DNA of 64,000 bases from Chimonanthus salicifolius (lineage: Eukaryota; Streptophyta; Magnoliopsida; Laurales; Calycanthaceae): contig CM023538.1 of NCBI GenBank assembly GCA_013350335.1, positions 46,246,201 to 46,310,200 of the forward strand, written 5' to 3'. The notes below the pieces were generated by a model, which searched no databases, was not told the DNA's origin, and saw nothing but the letters and a program-made list of their open reading frames with translations. The translations under genes and the position numbers were made by a program. The stretch's first letter is position 1. Each line of letters opens with the position of its first letter. Below, in pieces: positions 1 through 11,100 of the stretch.

Positions 1-1313
1 AAAACCAAATAAAAAAGAATCATCAAATTATGGGACTCAAACAAGCAACGAAATACTCTAATTTTAATTCAACTCAAATTATTGTATCCCCTCAAAAGTT
101 TAATTGAACCTCCAATTTATAGGCCTATTCTGATTAAAAATAAGGAAAATAAATAAAATGGAAATACATCTACTCGTCTCACCCGATCCTCTACCTTCCA
201 TTTTACTCTCTCTTTCTGATTCTCGACTTCAAAATTGGGATCTTACTATTTGCAGCTCATGCTTCTCTCCCACTCGTTCAAATGGACAGGAATCTTGGCT
301 CTGGTGCTTACAACTTCTAATATGCTTTCTAATATCATAAAACACAAATGAGAGAAAAATGAGGTCTCTATAATCTAATACCTTGATAAATGAAGGTCTT
401 CTTAAAAAATCTCATAAAATATTGCAAGAATGAAATATCCAACAAATATCTCGAACTAGACGGTGTACATCTTACTAAATGGCTGAAAATCACTTCGAAT
501 CGATTTCAAAATTTGAGAAAATCTCAATTGAGTTTTTTCTCTCTCTCCGACAATACTCTAATGTGGTTGCTGCTATGGAAGAACAATAAGTTTCTCTCCT
601 TGTGGGCCCCACGACTTAAAAAAAAAATCACCGTCGAGACCCAATGGGCCTTTGCAGTCGATTTTATCACTGACGCAATGCAACATTGTGTATTAGTCGT
701 TGCGTTGTGCCAGTTAAAATCACGATACATATCGGTTGATACCTTTATTCAAAGACATAAGAGTAGGTCAAAAATAAAAAGTAACTTGAAAATACAATAG
801 AGGAAAATAATACAATAAAATGTTGAATATCAATCTAGACAATCCTAAATTTTTTTTATGCAAGTAGATTACCAATTCTACATAACTGGGCCAAATCCAT
901 CATCATTGGGCCCATTTTCATCAAATGGGCCTGTGCTCAATACATTGGGCTCGGGTTCACTTAAAAATGGGCCTTTCTTCAATTGGAGCTAAGGCAACCT
1001 CTACTTCTGCTCGAGAATGCCCAGATAATACTTAATAGAATATGCTAAATCTTGATAATAAGAATTAGCAACGACCATTTGGTGAGCTTCATATTATCTG
1101 TGATGACTCGACCCAAGCCCAGGTGGCTGAGCCTAGACTGCTCAAAAATAGGCTGAAAGAGGCCAAGATTGGGGATTGTCAGGTGGACCGACAGTGGAGT
1201 CCCTCGAGCAAAATGCTGGCTGGGGTGTTGTTGAAAAAGTCCTACATCGCCCAGTAGCAAGTTATGATGGGTTTTATATATGGACACACCCCTCCTTGCA
1301 AGCATGCACAGTT
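1..1313. other. Intergenic DNA, no gene recognised
   Basis: AT-rich sequence with scattered short open frames (for example 390-800 on +) that show no recognisable domain, signal peptide or low-complexity-free stretch. Several GGGCCCAT/AATGGGCC-type words occur around 640-970. I see no promoter, RNA gene or mobile-element end that I can defend. Confidence 0.5.
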
Positions 1314-1446
1314 GAGGATAGCTCCCATGGTTATTGGCACGGTAGAGGACAGCTCCTATGGTTCTTGGCACGGTGGAGCATAGCTTCTGTGGTTGTTGGC
1401 ACGATGGAGGACAACTCCCGTGGTTATTTTTTGTTATGGTGCGGTG
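1314..1446 (+). repeat. 31-bp tandem repeat, four copies
   Basis: Units start at 1314, 1345, 1376 and 1407. Each begins GAGGACAGCTCC or a close variant and ends in a TTGGCACGGTG-like motif. The fourth copy is about 9 bp longer, and a partial fifth start (AGGACAGCTC) follows. The 190-aa open frame across it is a by-product of the repeat and shows no protein family. Confidence 0.75.
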
Positions 1447-1812
1447 AGGACAGCTCATCTGGGCTTTATGGCCAGATTATGATTCACGACTCGTGGTACC
1501 AGTCTGTGGGTGTGTGTGTGGATCTCTATAGAGGTGGTGGCTTAGATGTAGGGTGGTTACGGGTTGTGGGTTATGTTGCGTACGTGTTGGATGGTCCATG
1601 CAGTGGGTTGTATGTGCGTCCAATGAACCTGATGGTTGCCAAATTTCAGACTTGTAGGAGACCATTGGACATTTGGCAAAGAATGAAGCCAAAAGGATTA
1701 GGGGAGAATTGGAGTTTTGAGGATGGAGCTTGTAGCACCAGTACCTAGGAAAGCTATCAGTGGCGTGGGTTTATGGGTGAGATAACATTGGACTTGGTAA
1801 ACTGTGTAATAA
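1447..1812. other. Intergenic DNA, no gene recognised
   Basis: GT-rich sequence between the 31-bp repeat and the TRIM-like element. Nothing here can be assigned to a gene or a known element. Confidence 0.4.
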
Positions 1813-2044
1813 TGTGATACCCACTTCCCCCAACCAGATGTGGGAAAGTGAAAAGTCCCACATCGGTTGGGAGGATGAGAAAGATGGGGGTTTTAAGTGT
1901 TTTAAACCCCTTGACCTTGTAAGACACGTTTTGGCCCGGGCCCAAATGCAAAACCGTGCGGGTTTGAGCTGTGTGCGAGGCCCAAAGCAGACAATATCTT
2001 ACTGAGTCAAGCCGTAAGCCCTGTTGTCGAGTCGGGTCGTTACA
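1813..2044 (+). repeat. TRIM-like 5' LTR
   Basis: Left direct repeat of the miniature element. It starts TGTGATACCC and ends GGGTCGTTACA, and is nearly identical to the right copy apart from small insertions and deletions. Confidence 0.7.
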
Positions 2045-2163
2045 AATATGGTATCGAGTCGAGGTTCAACACTCGGACTGTGTGGACTTTCCTCCTTCCC
2101 TGCAGTTGTCGAGCTAAAAACCGGGTCGAGCCGGGGACGGCTCGAGGCTTTAGGGACGGTGAT

Positions 2164-2410
2164 TGTGATACCACTTCCCCCAACCAGATGTGGGAAAGTG
2201 AAAAGTCCCACATCGGTTGGGAGGATGAGAAAGATGGGGGTTTTAAGTGTTTTAAGCCCCTTGACCTTGTAAGACGCGTTTTGGGCGGGGCCACGTGGGC
2301 CCGGGCCCCAAATACAAAAACCGTGCGGGTTTGAGCTGTGTACGAGCCCAAAGCGGACAATATCTTACTGAGTCAAGCCCTAAGCCCTGTTGTCGGGTCG
2401 AGTCGTTACA
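2164..2410 (+). repeat. TRIM-like 3' LTR
   Basis: Right direct repeat of the miniature element. It starts TGTGATACCA and ends GAGTCGTTACA. It is 15 bp longer than the left copy, mainly around a GGGCGGGGCCACGTGGGCC stretch near 2285-2303. Confidence 0.7.
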
Positions 2411-2661
2411 AACAACGTGCCATCACTCCGTCGGAAGAAGGAGGGAGTGATTTCAAGGAATGTTTGTCATTGAATGAGTTTCTGGGGTGAGGAGAAGAAG
2501 GTGTACAGATTCAAGAACAAAAGAAACATCTCTCATGGACCCCTGCTATAGAGTTACATCCTGTGAGAAGAAACTGGAACTTTTGGATGGCAAGTTTGAC
2601 TGCCAAAATTTCTTTGTAGGTACTATGGTAGTGTTGTTAAGAGGGTTTGAAGGAGCCGTCT

Positions 2662-2781
2662 TGAGACCAACGGGCATGACTGTCCATTGGTAATGGCCCG
2701 TTGAGACCAAAGGGCATGACTGTCCACTGGTAATGGCCCGTTGAGACCAAAAGGCATGACTGTCCACTGGTAATGGCCTGT
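2662..2781 (+). repeat. 40-bp tandem repeat, three exact-length copies
   Basis: Units at 2662-2701, 2702-2741 and 2742-2781 start TGAGACCAAAGGGCATGACT and end AATGGCCCGT, with one to three substitutions between copies. No coding role is visible. Confidence 0.85.
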
Positions 2782-3924
2782 TTTCCTTTCTCGCCTCAAA
2801 GAACACTAAGGCCCTCTCTCTACCAGAATGAGACAATTTTTATATTCCATATCTTCCTGATGAACAAGAGATTAACATTCAATGCTGGAGTGGCATACAT
2901 CCAGATCATCTAAAGCATGCACAAGAAGAAATCTCTGACCTTTTGGCTCAACAGCTTAATATGCAGCAGGGTGTATTGGTATAATTGGCCAAAAGAAAGT
3001 TGGTCAATTGTTTGATTTTTGAGTCTCACTCCCAGATCCTCTAGGTGTTGAGGTAACCAAAGTAGTTGGACTAAAAATCAGGATCACAGTCAGCAAATGG
3101 TTCAGTAAAAATACCAGGAGGAAGATCATCAGAGACAATTTGATTAAGAGCAGCCATACTATCTTTAAACTTTTGAAACTCATTTTGGCAAATGGTTCAG
3201 TAAAAATACAAGGAGGAACATCAGCAGGGACAATGTGATTAAGAGTAGCCATATTCTCTTTACCAAATTTTCATATCCAATTTCCACTCTCTGTCCTATT
3301 GAACCTCAAGATTTTCCTCATGAACTCCAGGAGTACCTGGCCACTCTAACTTTCTTGGGAATATGGTAAAGGTTTCGGAATAAAAAAGGGTAAGATAAGG
3401 ATATTCGGTATTCGTCCAAAGCAATCCACCATTCATGTAAGCTTGAAAATGATAGGCAGTAAAGTCATAAAGATAAAAACAATAGCAATGCAGAACTGCT
3501 CAAGGTAATTACCATAAGAAACATATGACTTCCTTCGGGCTCTTCATCCATTAATTTTGCTTTACTTATGTCAACCATGTAAGTGTCGGTGGCTCTTCGT
3601 CCAAGATGATGCTCCCTCTACCTCTCCCACTAAAGCCAGTCATTCTGGCATGCATCCAGATCATCTAAAGCTTGCGCAAGAAGAAATCTCTGCCCTTTGG
3701 TCTCAAGACAGCTCCTTCCCTTTTCCAGAAGGCCATTCTAAGGATATTCACCTCTGCTTAAACTTGAAGCCTGGACATAGTCATTAAAACAGTAGGAGTT
3801 TTAGATTTGAACAACTGCTTATATGTGATGATGAATGTTTATCTGTAGGGGGAGGCCTAGAGGTTTGTGGTGGTATGGGTGAAGGCCAATCTTCATGAAC
3901 AGAGCATCTGGAGTTGTGAATACC
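2782..3924. other. Non-genic region with two duplicated segments
   Basis: Two short segments each occur twice. 2892-2952 resembles 3647-3707: a CATCCAGATCATCTAAAGC core that reads on + as ...HPDHLK.AQEEIS... 3092-3168 resembles 3187-3262: on the - strand both read like a peptide containing IFTEPFA. This looks like shuffled debris of a protein-coding repeat, but I cannot name the family. The region ends at the assembly gap. Confidence 0.4.
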
Positions 3925-4024
3925 NNNNNNNNNNNNNNNNNNNNNNNNNNNNNNNNNNNNNNNNNNNNNNNNNNNNNNNNNNNNNNNNNNNNNNNNNNNN
4001 NNNNNNNNNNNNNNNNNNNNNNNN
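3925..4024. other. Assembly gap (100 N)
   Basis: Exactly 100 consecutive N, the usual placeholder for a scaffold gap of unknown size. It lies just upstream of the RLP promoter, so the true distance and any upstream exon or promoter sequence are unknown. Confidence 0.99.
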
Positions 4025-4186
4025 GATAATGTGGTTTGTCCTTTGAGGTGGGTAGTTGTTAATGTCATTCTTGGGACGAAGATCCACTGTAACAATTGTG
4101 ACCAAGATTTGAAACAATACAAGAAATTTATGATTCATCAGATTCGACGTGGGCTCAGCATAGGGACAGGAGAGGCCCCTTCGAGG

Positions 4187-4341
4187 CTCCTTCCTCTGTC
4201 ACCTTCCAAACAACCCAGTCAAGACGTCCCAAGTCTCCTGTCAGGCCCACTCGTTAATTTAGTGCAGATTCGTTTAATATTAACGAGAGACTTGACAGGA
4301 GTGACGTCTTGACTCGATTATTTGGAAGGTGACCGGAAGGA
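4187..4341. repeat. Inverted repeat (hairpin A)
   Basis: The left arm (about 4189-4256, TCACCTTCC...AGTCAAGACGTC...) is the imperfect reverse complement of the right arm (about 4280-4340, ...GACGTCTTGACT...GGAAGGTGA). They are separated by about 25 bp. A transcript could fold into a long stem. It could be a foldback/MITE-like insertion or a regulatory hairpin. Confidence 0.7.
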
Positions 4342-4530
4342 ACCTTTTTATTTCTTCTTTTCTTTCCTTTTAAATAGCTTAAATATCGTATAGAGTCTTG
4401 GGAGGAAGATCCACTGTAAGAATTGTGAGGAAGATTTGAGGAATATAAGAAATTATGATTCATCAGAATTGAAGTGGGCTTAGCAAAGGGACAGCGGAGC
4501 ACCAAGGCATGGAAAGAATGACTACCGAGG

Positions 4531-4687
4531 TTCCTTCCTCAGTCACCTTCGAAACGACGGAGTCAAGACGTCCAAAGTCTCCCGTCAAGTCCTCTCCTTT
4601 AATTTAGTGCAGATTCTCAATCTTAACGAGAGGACATGACAGGAGTAACGTCTTGACTCGGTTGTGTGAAAGGTGACTGAGAAAGGA
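4531..4687. repeat. Inverted repeat (hairpin B)
   Basis: Second copy of the foldback. TTCCTTCTCAGTCACC-like and AGTCAAGACGT in the left arm pair with ACGTCTTGACT and AGGTGACTGAGAAAGG in the right arm. The loop region TTTAGTGCAGATTC is shared with hairpin A, showing that the pair arose by tandem duplication. Confidence 0.7.
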
Positions 4688-4805
4688 GCATCTTTTTTTA
4701 TCTATTCTTTTGCTTTTCTTTCTGAATAGCTTAAATATGGTAAGGAGTCTCTCTGTGTCTCACTCTGCAAGCATTTGTTTCTGTCAAAACTCAAGACATA
4801 CAAAG

Positions 4806-5169
4806 ATGGCTTATTGTTGGAGGTGCGAATGGGTGTGGATGATGAACATTCTTCTTCTCTTGGCACTGAGTGTCGCTGTTTGTGAGGGATGCCTGAATGT
4901 TGAAAGAGAAGCTCTGTTGAAGATTAAAGATGACATCAACTACCCCAATGGATATTCTCTTTCTTCTTGGAAGGGTCATGATTGTTGCCAATGGATTGGA
5001 GTAGTTTGTGACTACCCTACTGGAAGAGTGAGTGCAATATGGCTGGGCGGCGTAAGAGAAGTACAATTGGGAACATGGTATCCGAATGCCTCATTGTTTG
5101 CACAATTTGAGGAACTATCCGTTCTATATTTGGGTTGGAACCAGATTGGAGGATGGAGGATGGCGCAAG
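4806..5169 (+). CDS. RLP exon 1: signal peptide and LRR N-cap
   Basis: It encodes a short polar start, a hydrophobic core ([16 protein letters not shown]), then the plant LRRNT pattern [13 protein letters not shown] and [17 protein letters not shown] with the CC-W-GV-C signature. The first LRR-like segment ([19 protein letters not shown]) follows. The exon ends GCGCAAG before GTAATC, leaving one base of a split codon, which matches the phase of every downstream LRR exon. Confidence 0.8.
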
Positions 5170-8100
5170 GTAATCATCCACTCTCTGCTCTCGTATTTCG
5201 TTAAATAATTCCAAATAAAGAAAAGTGTCTCTCAGTTGTCGAAAATTGTTAAAATCAACTCAATATGAAAACCGATTATCAAAATATCGGCATTCAAAGA
5301 ATTGGTATGTATTAATTGTCAATATCTTACTGGAGAGTGTTAAGTCTCTCTATTTTATATCATATCAGCTGATAACATGAATCATATAAAAGATGATTAT
5401 ATTGGAGTAGGCAAATATAACTAGGGGAATAAAAAACGTCTGCCAATACAGATGAAAATTTCTGAAATTGAAGTCAAAATTTAAGCTGAAAATTTCTGAA
5501 TTTTAAATTGAAATTTCAGCAGAAATTCAGATTCAGACTAAATTTCAACCGAAATTTCAGCTCAAAATTTTTGAAATTTCAATAGAAATTTTAACCAAAA
5601 TTTCATATGAAATTTCTAATGAAATTTTCACCAGGAATTTTAAGTTGAAATTACGCCAAAAAATTTGTCAAAAATTTTAAGTTATATTCCGCCAAACTTG
5701 TCCAAAATTCAAGATCAACCTTGCCTTTGTAGGCTCTAGTGATAGTTAACTGATACATTTTGATCCCACTCAATGTGAAATGTTGACGTTTAGACAATTT
5801 CAATACAACTTTATACACGATTTGAAATACCTACAAGTCAAAAATAGAAGTATTCAAAGCTTTTTCCATAGATGGGTCATATCATTATAGTCATATTTTT
5901 CAGCTATATGGAATTAGATTGCAGTTGAATATCTATTAGTATCACTAACAATAGGAATAATACTAGTGAAGAATATATTTTCAATATTTTTCTTCATTTA
6001 TGATTTTTCATCATAGTGTACGTTCAAATGTATAAACCCTTTTTCTATTTTTTGCAGCGCTTCATAAATTGACTCGACTTCAATCCTTAGATCTCAGCCA
6101 TAATGTGTTGAAGAACGATCAGTTTTACCTACATGGCCTGACAATGTTGGAATCTCTCAATCTACATAGCAACCGTCTACAAGGGAATTTCATTACTATG
6201 TCAGGTATGGTTGTTGTAACTTGTAAGTGCAAAATCTGAAATTCAAATTAGGAAAAAATAAAATTCAAACCATTTATAGACAGGACACAAAGAAATACAA
6301 AACTTACATGATCTTGTAATGATATCAACATCTATAGGCAAAAAAAGAAGATGGTTTTCACTAGTGAAAAAAGAGAAAGAAATTAAAGAAGTGCAATGTA
6401 ATAACCATAAATCTAATAATGCAAAAAAAATTCCCAATCTTAAATACAAGAGATCTATCAAAACATATGGAAAAGAGCGGCGTCACTTTTCTCTAGTACA
6501 CTCTTAAAAGTGACCCCATGGATAATTGGGAGGGTCATGATTGTTGCCAATGGTCTGAAATAACTTGTGACAACTCTACTGGTAGAGTGATTGAAATAGA
6601 CCTGTATCACCGAAGAGAAGCACAATTGGGAACATGGTATCCGAATGCCTTATCGTTTGCACAACTTGAGGAACTATCCAGTCTAGTTTGGTTTGGAACC
6701 AGATTGGAGGATGGAGGATGGCGCAACGTAATCATCACTCTCTGCTCTCATATTTCATTACATAATTCCAAATTAAGAGGATGTCTCGTTGTGGAAAAGT
6801 GTTAAAATCAACTCAATATGAAAACCGATATCAAAATATCGGCATTCAAAAAACTGGTATGTATTAATTGTCAACATTTTACTGGAGAGTGTTAGTCCCT
6901 CTATTTTTTAATTCCAAGAAATGTTTAAAATTATAAAATTTATTAACTGCAAAACTATTCTTAAATAAGTATGTATTATAATATTTATAAACATGTCCTA
7001 GTCAACAAACAACGTTTTATTAAAAAATGTAAAATATCTTTTTATATCCTTTTGAACTGCGATAACTTCCATAAATTATTAATTATCCTTCTTTATTTTA
7101 TTTTAAAAAAAAATCATATAAAAGGGTACACAATTTGAATAGCGACGAAATGATAGATATTTGAATATTAGTTATTATATCACTTTGGGCAATCTGTAAA
7201 TACCCCCTTATCTTTTGTCTTAACTGCAAAAGCCATCTTTATAGTTTCTATGGTTACAAAAGGTACTCATATCTTTCTTATTCAATTGCAAATATTCAAT
7301 TCTAACATATTAATGTCTAAAATACCTGCTATTGATTACAGAGTTGCAATAATCAAATTCTTTAGCAAGACATTTTTTTTAATATTTATAAAAAATAGAT
7401 GAGCCAAAATAGTTGGAGAATTGCGTGGAAGTCCTCTCAGATAAGAGGTGGGTGATGTTTCATATGCATCTAATCCTGCTAACTATGATAATTAAAAAAT
7501 TGACTTAAATAAGCTTTCTATAGGTGTAAATTTTCCCATTTTCCATCGATAGATATTTTATACATTTAATGCAATTGTCTGAACTTGTATACATTTTAAA
7601 AGTTATGATGGTAAATTAGCTTGTTAAAAATATTTATTATTATGGTTCTTTAAATATTAAAAGACAATTTGACCATATAAGATTCTAGAGGGGAGAGTTT
7701 ACGGTTAATGACAAAGATAAAAGAACTTTTGTTTAGCAAACCTGATGAAGTTACAAAGATTAGATATAGCAGAGAGCAGCATAAGAGGCAACTTTTTCTC
7801 ACATTCGGACACATATACATTATAAATTCTCATTTGTAAATGTCTATACAACTTTTTCAAATTATTCAGAACTGTGTTTTGGATGTGAGAAATCATTTGT
7901 TCTCATAGTAAGCTCATAGTCCCATGCTTAAACACACATAATTATAATTTGTAAATTAAAAAAAAAAAAAGTCATTGCATGACAAAAAAATAAAGCGCTT
8001 TGAAGCAAATAATTTTGCATTTCTTATTTTTATAACACTACAGTGAAATTTCAAATTTAATATATAATTCTTTCAAATCCAATAGATTGCTTTAATAAAT

Positions 8101-11100
8101 CATACCCTGCATCTTTCTTTATTTATATTGGAAGATGTTTTATGTAAAAACAACTGCTCAGTTTTCTACTGTTGTATTAATGTTGTAAACTACAATTAAT
8201 TTGACTTTTAAGAAAAGAAACTACCTCAAGTCAACTCAAGAGAGTTGTAAAATTAACAGACAAAAAGAGAGAACGATTCTAAACTAATGCATATTGACAA
8301 CTTTACCTTGCTGCTATTTTAAAAAATAATTATAAAAGCAATCTAATAAAACAGGAACATAAATTAACTTTTTTCATAATATAGTAATGACTCAAGCATT
8401 TGTGTTTTATATTAATGCTTCATTCATCAAATGGCATCTTATATACTGAATATGAGACTGAAATGATCTATCTTATCTTTTACAGGTTTATGCGAATTGG
8501 TAACTCTTACAAATTTGGATCTAAGTGACAATAATTTTGATGATGACAAGGTTGCCACGTGTTTAGGTAACCTAACAAAATTACAGTCGCTATATTTGAG
8601 CGGGAATAAGTTAAGCGGCAAATTTTTAACTTCTACAGGTATGAAGATATTATCTTATCGATTCTCAAATGAATATATCTAGACACACATACATTTTGAA
8701 AGATATCCAAGAAAATGTTAGAAAAATATATCAGTGATCGTAAGTTCAACCTTGATAGATATTCCATACCAAGGAGATGTGCTGAATGTTCTTAAGGTGA
8801 TTTTTGATAATTGTATAAGTTGATTAAATTTTTAAATAAAAAAAAAATAGAAGTTGCAACATAATATAGCAGTAGCATAAGATATCTTTACAAAAAAGGT
8901 AATAGTGTTCAAATTTTTTTACTGTTAAATAAAAACTCTTATTTAAAACATATAATCAATTATAACTATTTTCCTTCCAACATATATGTAGATGGAAATG
9001 ATAAATTGCATAATATAAAGTGTTTTTATGGTAAGAGCTTCATGTAGAGCCCACCTATGATAACAAGGTTAGATGGGTTTGAAAGATCCATGTAAGTATA
9101 CGGTATTTATAAGATATTGGTTTGATTAAATGACTTTTGCTATGAGAGTGAATTATGACTAGTCTCATTCAAACAAGTTGATCTTTTATAACCACAATAT
9201 ATAGAGATAGACCATTCATTCCCATCAACCTCATGATTATAGGTAGGCTCCATATAAAGATCTCATCATAAGAGCATTTTATTACTTGTGCGACTGATCA
9301 TTTTTCATATATGGAAATCTCTATCAAAAAAATAATATTCATATATTTATCCAACATTATCATAAATTATATAGTTTTAAAAATTTGCATAAAAAGTGAT
9401 GTAGACTAGGTAGTGCAGAAACTGGCCTTGCCCACACTAATAGAAATCCAACTGTTGATGTGGATTCGGGTAGTGTAGAAATCTTCCATCGGCCCACAAT
9501 TAACAATTCAACAGTTCAAATGGAAACCGATCAAGGTTAAACAAATGGCAATCCTTGATGGACTAATTATCTCATGAAAACTAGTTTCCATTTGAATGAA
9601 TTAAAATGAAAAAGAAGAAAAGAAAAGAAACCTATTCTGATTAATATTAAGTAAAATAGAGACTTTATGCCAGATTATATTTTCAATTTAATTCATGCAA
9701 ATTTAGGAAAACTGGAAATTCATAAGCTACTTGCAAACACAAATCAACCTTAACTTTGAGAACTTTGCTCAAATTTTGATTTCTCCAATATCTGCATTCT
9801 CGAAATTAGCCAAATGAGACACTTATTTAGAACCTCTACATAATAGCAAGAAGTAGTGGAGAGCGCCGAGATCTTTGTTTTCAAATTCGGTACCCAGTCT
9901 GCGAGTAAAGGACTGAAGAAGCGATGGAGAATTGCCAGTCAAGACGATGTCATCAACATAAAGAAGAAGAACCATAATATGTGTACCACACCTATATGTG
10001 AACATAGAGTTATCAGCTTTGCTTTGAATAAAAACATGAGAGAGAAGGAATGAGCTAAAACGTTGAAACCACACCCGGGTGCTTGTTTTAGACCATAAAT
10101 AGCTTTTTGTATTTTGTAAACATGATGAGGACGACGAGGATCAACAAAGCCAGGAGGTTGAGATATATACACTTCTTCTGTAAGATGGCCATGAAGAAAA
10201 GTATTCTTGACATCCAACTGGTGGATGGACCAAGCAGAAGTGACGGCAAGACTGAGAATAGTGCAGATAGTAGTGGATTTGACACCTGAACTGAAGGTCT
10301 CATCATGGTCGATGTCGGCCTGTTGATGAAAACCATTAGCAACAAGTCTTGCTTTGTAACGCTCAATGCTACCATCAGATCGCCGTTAAATCTTAAAAAC
10401 CCATTTGCAACCAACACGATTAGAGTTTGGTGGGGGTAGAACAAGAGACCAAGTTTGCTGTCGTAGAAGATCATTGCATTCATCATTCCTGGACTGACAC
10501 CATGCCGCAGATCGAACAACTTTAGTGTAGCAAGTGGGCTCAATATCAGAGGTAGAGACCATAGAAGCAAAAACCTGTGGGAGGGGATGACGATTAGAAA
10601 AGTCCGCCCGCTTTTTGGGCTCTGAGATGCCGTCCTTAGTACGAGTCACCATAGGGTGAACATTATCAGGTGGAGCAGAGGCTATAACAGAAGTCGATGC
10701 TGGTGCAGTAAGTGGAGGCGGTGAGGTGGCAGGTTCTGAGGCATGAGACTTCTGATGGAGTCGTTGATGTGGTTGTCGGAGATGCAGGAAGAGTAGAAGG
10801 TGCCTGTGCAGGAGATATGGTGATAACAGGAAGGAAGACCATGTCTGAGGAAGATGATGCGGCGTTCCTCTCGGTAGTGGCGTAGGGAAAGACAACTTCA
10901 TTGAAGAGTATGTGGCGGGAGAGGTAAACTTTACCAGTGGAGGGGTGAAGACACATGTAGCCCTTGTGGTGATCACTATAACCAAGAAACACACACTCAA
11001 CCGATCGAGGTTGAAGTTTGTTAGTAGTATAATTACCTAAGTAATGGTAGCAAATCACACCTGAATGTGCGAAAATTGACATAATCAGCTGTAGTGCCAT

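Larger units (their letters stand above)
1813..2410 (+). mobile_element. TRIM-like miniature LTR retrotransposon
   Basis: Two direct repeats of 232 and 247 bp (1813-2044, 2164-2410) both start TGTGATACC and end GTTACA, the TG...CA ends of LTRs. Only 119 bp separate them. Five bases after the first LTR lies TGGTATCGAGTC (2049-2060), close to the primer-binding site complementary to initiator tRNA-Met. Flanks read AATAA (1808-1812) and AACAA (2411-2415), an imperfect 5-bp target duplication. There is no coding capacity, as expected of a TRIM, which must be moved by proteins of other elements. The LTR contains AAAGTCCCACATCGG, a word common in plant TRIM-type repeats. No 5S-like sequence is evident, so it does not look like Cassandra. 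Confidence 0.72.
4071..4749 (+). promoter_or_regulatory. Tandemly duplicated promoter-proximal segment of the RLP gene
   Basis: A segment starting TTGGGA(C/G)GAAGATCCACTGT occurs at 4071 and again at 4398, 327 bp apart. Both copies end in AATAGCTTAAATAT, a plausible TATA-like region, followed by a pyrimidine-rich leader. The second copy ends about 55 bp before the chosen start codon at 4806. Each copy contains one long inverted repeat. The arms carry TTGACT (W-box-like, WRKY binding) and, in the first copy, TGACGTC (TGA/bZIP-like). Promoter function is inferred from position only. Confidence 0.55.
5865..9853 (+). repeat. Duplicated RLP exon block, copy 1
   Basis: About 4 kb nearly identical to 15033-19063. 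Shared order: intron tail, 'a' LRR exon (6058-6204), truncated exon-1 copy (6518-6737), AT-rich intron, broken 'b' exon (7732-7800), intact 'c' exon (8486-8638), then a long intron remnant. The 'c' exon and its flanks are identical by eye, so the duplication is recent or an assembly artefact. The copy ends where a truncated Copia begins. 6205-8485 and 8639-9852 contain no other gene. Confidence 0.85.

Noticed and set aside
390..800. 136-residue open frame on +
   Set aside because: Low-complexity and basic, with no domain, signal peptide or splice context.
1176..1748. 190-residue open frame on +
   Set aside because: It runs through the 31-bp tandem repeat, and its length is explained by the repeat lacking stops. 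No family features and no plausible start context.
2049..2060. tRNA-related sequence
   Set aside because: This and similar words (23343, 37073, 14041) are primer-binding sites complementary to tRNA ends, not tRNA genes. No cloverleaf is present.
2836..2990. Possible endogenous pararetrovirus fragment
   Set aside because: The short + frame shows no movement-protein, coat, protease or RT motif. The peptide pattern alone cannot place it in any virus family.
4187..4687. MIRNA genes from the two foldbacks
   Set aside because: The stems are long and there are no small-RNA data. A MITE-like foldback explains them equally well, so they are left as inverted repeats.
4737..4805. Upstream in-frame ATG as the RLP start
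   Set aside because: It lies in the TTAAATAT region duplicated in the promoter repeat and would put 23 polar residues before the signal peptide. ATG 4806 fits better.
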